Shown piece by piece: positions 57,984 to 59,650 of a stretch of 59,650 nucleotides of DNA (position 1 is its first letter; each line of letters starts with the position of its first letter). The notes below the pieces were generated by a model. That model had not been told where the DNA came from, made no database searches, and saw nothing but the letters and a program-made list of their open reading frames with translations. The position numbers and the translations under genes were made by a program. The DNA is from Candidatus Cryosericum terrychapinii (GTDB lineage: Bacteria; Caldisericota; Caldisericia; Cryosericales; Cryosericaceae): positions 1 to 59,650 of the forward strand of contig NZ_QXIS01000014.1 in the NCBI RefSeq assembly GCF_003570925.1, written 5' to 3'.

Positions 57984-59650
57984 ATGAACTGGGCAAACTT
58001 GACAGAACGTGCTCAAAAGGCCGTATGGATGGCGCAGGAATCGGCCAGCTCGCTGGGCAACGACTTCCTCGACACAGACCATCTCCTGATTGGTCTTGCG
58101 AAGCTGGAAGAAGGTATAGCGTATGAGGCTATGGTTGCCAGTGGCATCGACCTTCACAAACTGGTCGACTACGTTTCCGATCAGGTGCGAGGGGTCAAGC
58201 ATAACAACTTTCTCGGCAGGAATGATGAGATCATCCTCACGCCAAGGGCCAAGAAGGTCCTGGACCTGGCTGAGCGCGAGGCTATCAACCTCGGAGATGG
58301 GTATATCTCTACGGAACACATTTTGCTGGCGATCGTTCACGAGGGTGGGGGTGTGGGTGTTCGACATCTGGAGGATGAAGGTGTCGATGTTTCGAAGCTC
58401 GTGAACACGGTTCTCTCGTTGCGTGGGACCGAGCACACGACGGAGTCCCAGCGCCCGGGTCACCAGCCGCGGCAGCGCACCAAAACGCCGACGCTCGATC
58501 AGTACAGTCGCGATCTGACAGAGATGGCTCGTCAGGGCAAGCTCGACCCCGTCATCGGCCGTGACAAGGAGACTGAGAGGTTGCTTCAGATACTGTTGCG
58601 ACGAACCAAGAACAACCCCGTTCTCATCGGTGACCCCGGCGTAGGCAAGACGGCCATCGTCGAGGGGCTGGCACGGAAAATCGTCGCGGGTGAAGTGCCT
58701 GAACTTCTCAAGAACAAGCGCGTCATTTCGCTTGATATTCCAAGCCTTGTGGCCGGGACCAAATACCGTGGCGAATTCGAGGACCGGATGAAGAAGTTTC
58801 TGGCCGAGATGAAGACGGCTGGCAACACTGTCATTCTATTCATTGACGAGCTGCACAACGTTGTGGGGGCAGGATCTGCAGAAGGAAGTTCTATCGATGC
58901 GGCCAACATCCTCAAGCCGGCGTTGTCGAGAGGAGAGCTTCAGACGATTGGAGCCACCACGCTTGGAGAGTACCACAAATACATCGAGAAAGACCCGGCG
59001 CTCGAGCGCCGATTCCAGCCGATCGTCGTCAGCGAATCCACCGTACCCGAGTCGATCGAGATCCTGAAGGGACTGCGCGACAAGTATGAGGCTCACCATC
59101 AAGTAACCATTACGGACGCGGCCATCGAGGCTGCCGTCAGGCTCTCTGTGAAGTACATTACGAGCCGGTTCCTGCCGGACAAGGCAGTCGACCTTATGGA
59201 TGAAGCCAGCGCCAAGGTAAGGCTTGCTTCTACCGTTCCGAGCGACGAATACCGTCAACTGCAGGACGAGCTCGACAAGATCGAGCGAGAGAAGGACGAC
59301 GCCATTCGCAACCAGGAGTTCGAGAAGGCGGCGGGTCTGCGAGACCAGGAGCGGGACGTTCACGACAAGATCGAGACGATGAAAGGCAGCTCGTTTGTGG
59401 CATCGGCTGCACGAGAAGCCGTTGTGAGCCCGGATGATATTCGCGCCGTTGTGGCTCTGTGGACTAACATTCCAGCCGCGCGGCTTGCTGAGGATGAACG
59501 TGCAAAGCTGCTTCACCTCGAGGACGCTCTCCGAACCAGAGTCGTTGGGCAGGACCCGGCTGTGGCCCTCATGGCAGAGGCCTTGAGGCGCTCTCGTGCG
59601 GGACTCAAGCATCCTACGAAGCCCATCGGGTCGTTCCTGTTCCTTGGCCC
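57984..59650 (+). CDS. clpC: ATP-dependent Clp protease ATPase subunit ClpC, partial
   Basis: AAA+ unfoldase that feeds proteins to ClpP. The frame is open to the window end, giving the first about 555 residues. Visible parts are the ClpN domain (about 5-145), the first AAA+ module with Walker A GDPGVGKT at 216-223 and Walker B FIDELH, the UVR motif of the M-domain (about 438-458) that marks ClpC rather than ClpA/ClpB, and the start of the second module ([15 protein letters not shown]). The end lies beyond the window, before the second Walker A. A promoter and leader hairpin lie upstream. Confidence 0.96.
   Translation, partial: MNWANLTERAQKAVWMAQESASSLGNDFLDTDHLLIGLAKLEEGIAYEAMVASGIDLHKLVDYVSDQVRGVKHNNFLGRNDEIILTPRAKKVLDLAEREAINLGDGYISTEHILLAIVHEGGGVGVRHLEDEGVDVSKLVNTVLSLRGTEHTTESQRPGHQPRQRTKTPTLDQYSRDLTEMARQGKLDPVIGRDKETERLLQILLRRTKNNPVLIGDPGVGKTAIVEGLARKIVAGEVPELLKNKRVISLDIPSLVAGTKYRGEFEDRMKKFLAEMKTAGNTVILFIDELHNVVGAGSAEGSSIDAANILKPALSRGELQTIGATTLGEYHKYIEKDPALERRFQPIVVSESTVPESIEILKGLRDKYEAHHQVTITDAAIEAAVRLSVKYITSRFLPDKAVDLMDEASAKVRLASTVPSDEYRQLQDELDKIEREKDDAIRNQEFEKAAGLRDQERDVHDKIETMKGSSFVASAAREAVVSPDDIRAVVALWTNIPAARLAEDERAKLLHLEDALRTRVVGQDPAVALMAEALRRSRAGLKHPTKPIGSFLFLG

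Overview
The window carries a gene-dense, moderately GC-rich bacterial chromosome segment that is mostly housekeeping. The gene set suggests an anaerobe: indolepyruvate:ferredoxin oxidoreductase, rubredoxin with an NADH-rubredoxin-reductase-like flavoprotein, a [4Fe-4S] uracil-DNA glycosylase, PdxS/PdxT vitamin B6 synthesis, an IspD-IspF fusion, CdaA/CdaR c-di-AMP signalling, WhiA/YvcK/RapZ, and a large SRP RNA with an Alu domain. These fit a Firmicutes-like or deep-branching anaerobic lineage. A Caldisericota/Cryosericota-type organism is possible, but I cannot prove it from the sequence and hold it with low confidence. No CRISPR array or intact prophage is visible.

Layout: (1) 0.1-12.4 kb, + strand: a flavoprotein, pdxS-pdxT-yebC-ruvCAB, tRNA-Ser(GCT), then coaX-dus-greA-lysS-radA-ispDF. 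(2) 12.4-12.7 kb, - strand: large SRP RNA. (3) 12.7-20.7 kb, - strand: a tightly packed seven-gene operon (parvulin-type foldase, SurA-like anchored protein, unknown 557-aa protein, deoxynucleoside kinase, R3H/AAA ATPase, tmk, PEGA-repeat protein). (4) 20.8-31.3 kb: lipM-like gene divergent from a methyltransferase, then cdaA-cdaR-truB-ribF-rpsO-pnp-M16 protease-dut-udg. (5) 31.3-38.1 kb: short redox and repair units (marR, ndk, phospholipase D-like, NROR-like/rubredoxin, iorAB, phosphatase). (6) 38.2-39.7 kb: a SCIFF peptide gene and its radical-SAM maturase, a ribosomally made thioether peptide system. (7) 40.0-47.4 kb, - strand: tRNA-Ser(TGA)-rapZ-yvcK-whiA-rpoN-gap-pgk-secG-tRNA-Leu-tRNA-Val-tRNA-Phe. 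(8) 47.5-50.2 kb: serS and thrC. (9) 50.2-54.7 kb: an AT-richer island with two knotted transcarbamylases and a carbamate kinase between decayed transposase fragments. (10) 54.8-59.65 kb: class A penicillin-binding protein, a coiled-coil protein, and clpC running off the end.

The points most worth a second look are: the SCIFF precursor has five cysteines instead of six but keeps the Cys/Thr pair expected to form the thioether; several genes have a -10 box 6-10 nt before the start codon with no Shine-Dalgarno, implying leaderless mRNAs; most recognisable promoters have a 16-bp spacer; a tRNA-Leu reads as anticodon AAG; GreA has an acidic N-terminal extension; sigma-54 has a degenerate N-terminal region I and no activator nearby; thrC has a terminator-like hairpin directly upstream of its ribosome-binding site; and the carbamoyl-phosphate island looks horizontally acquired.
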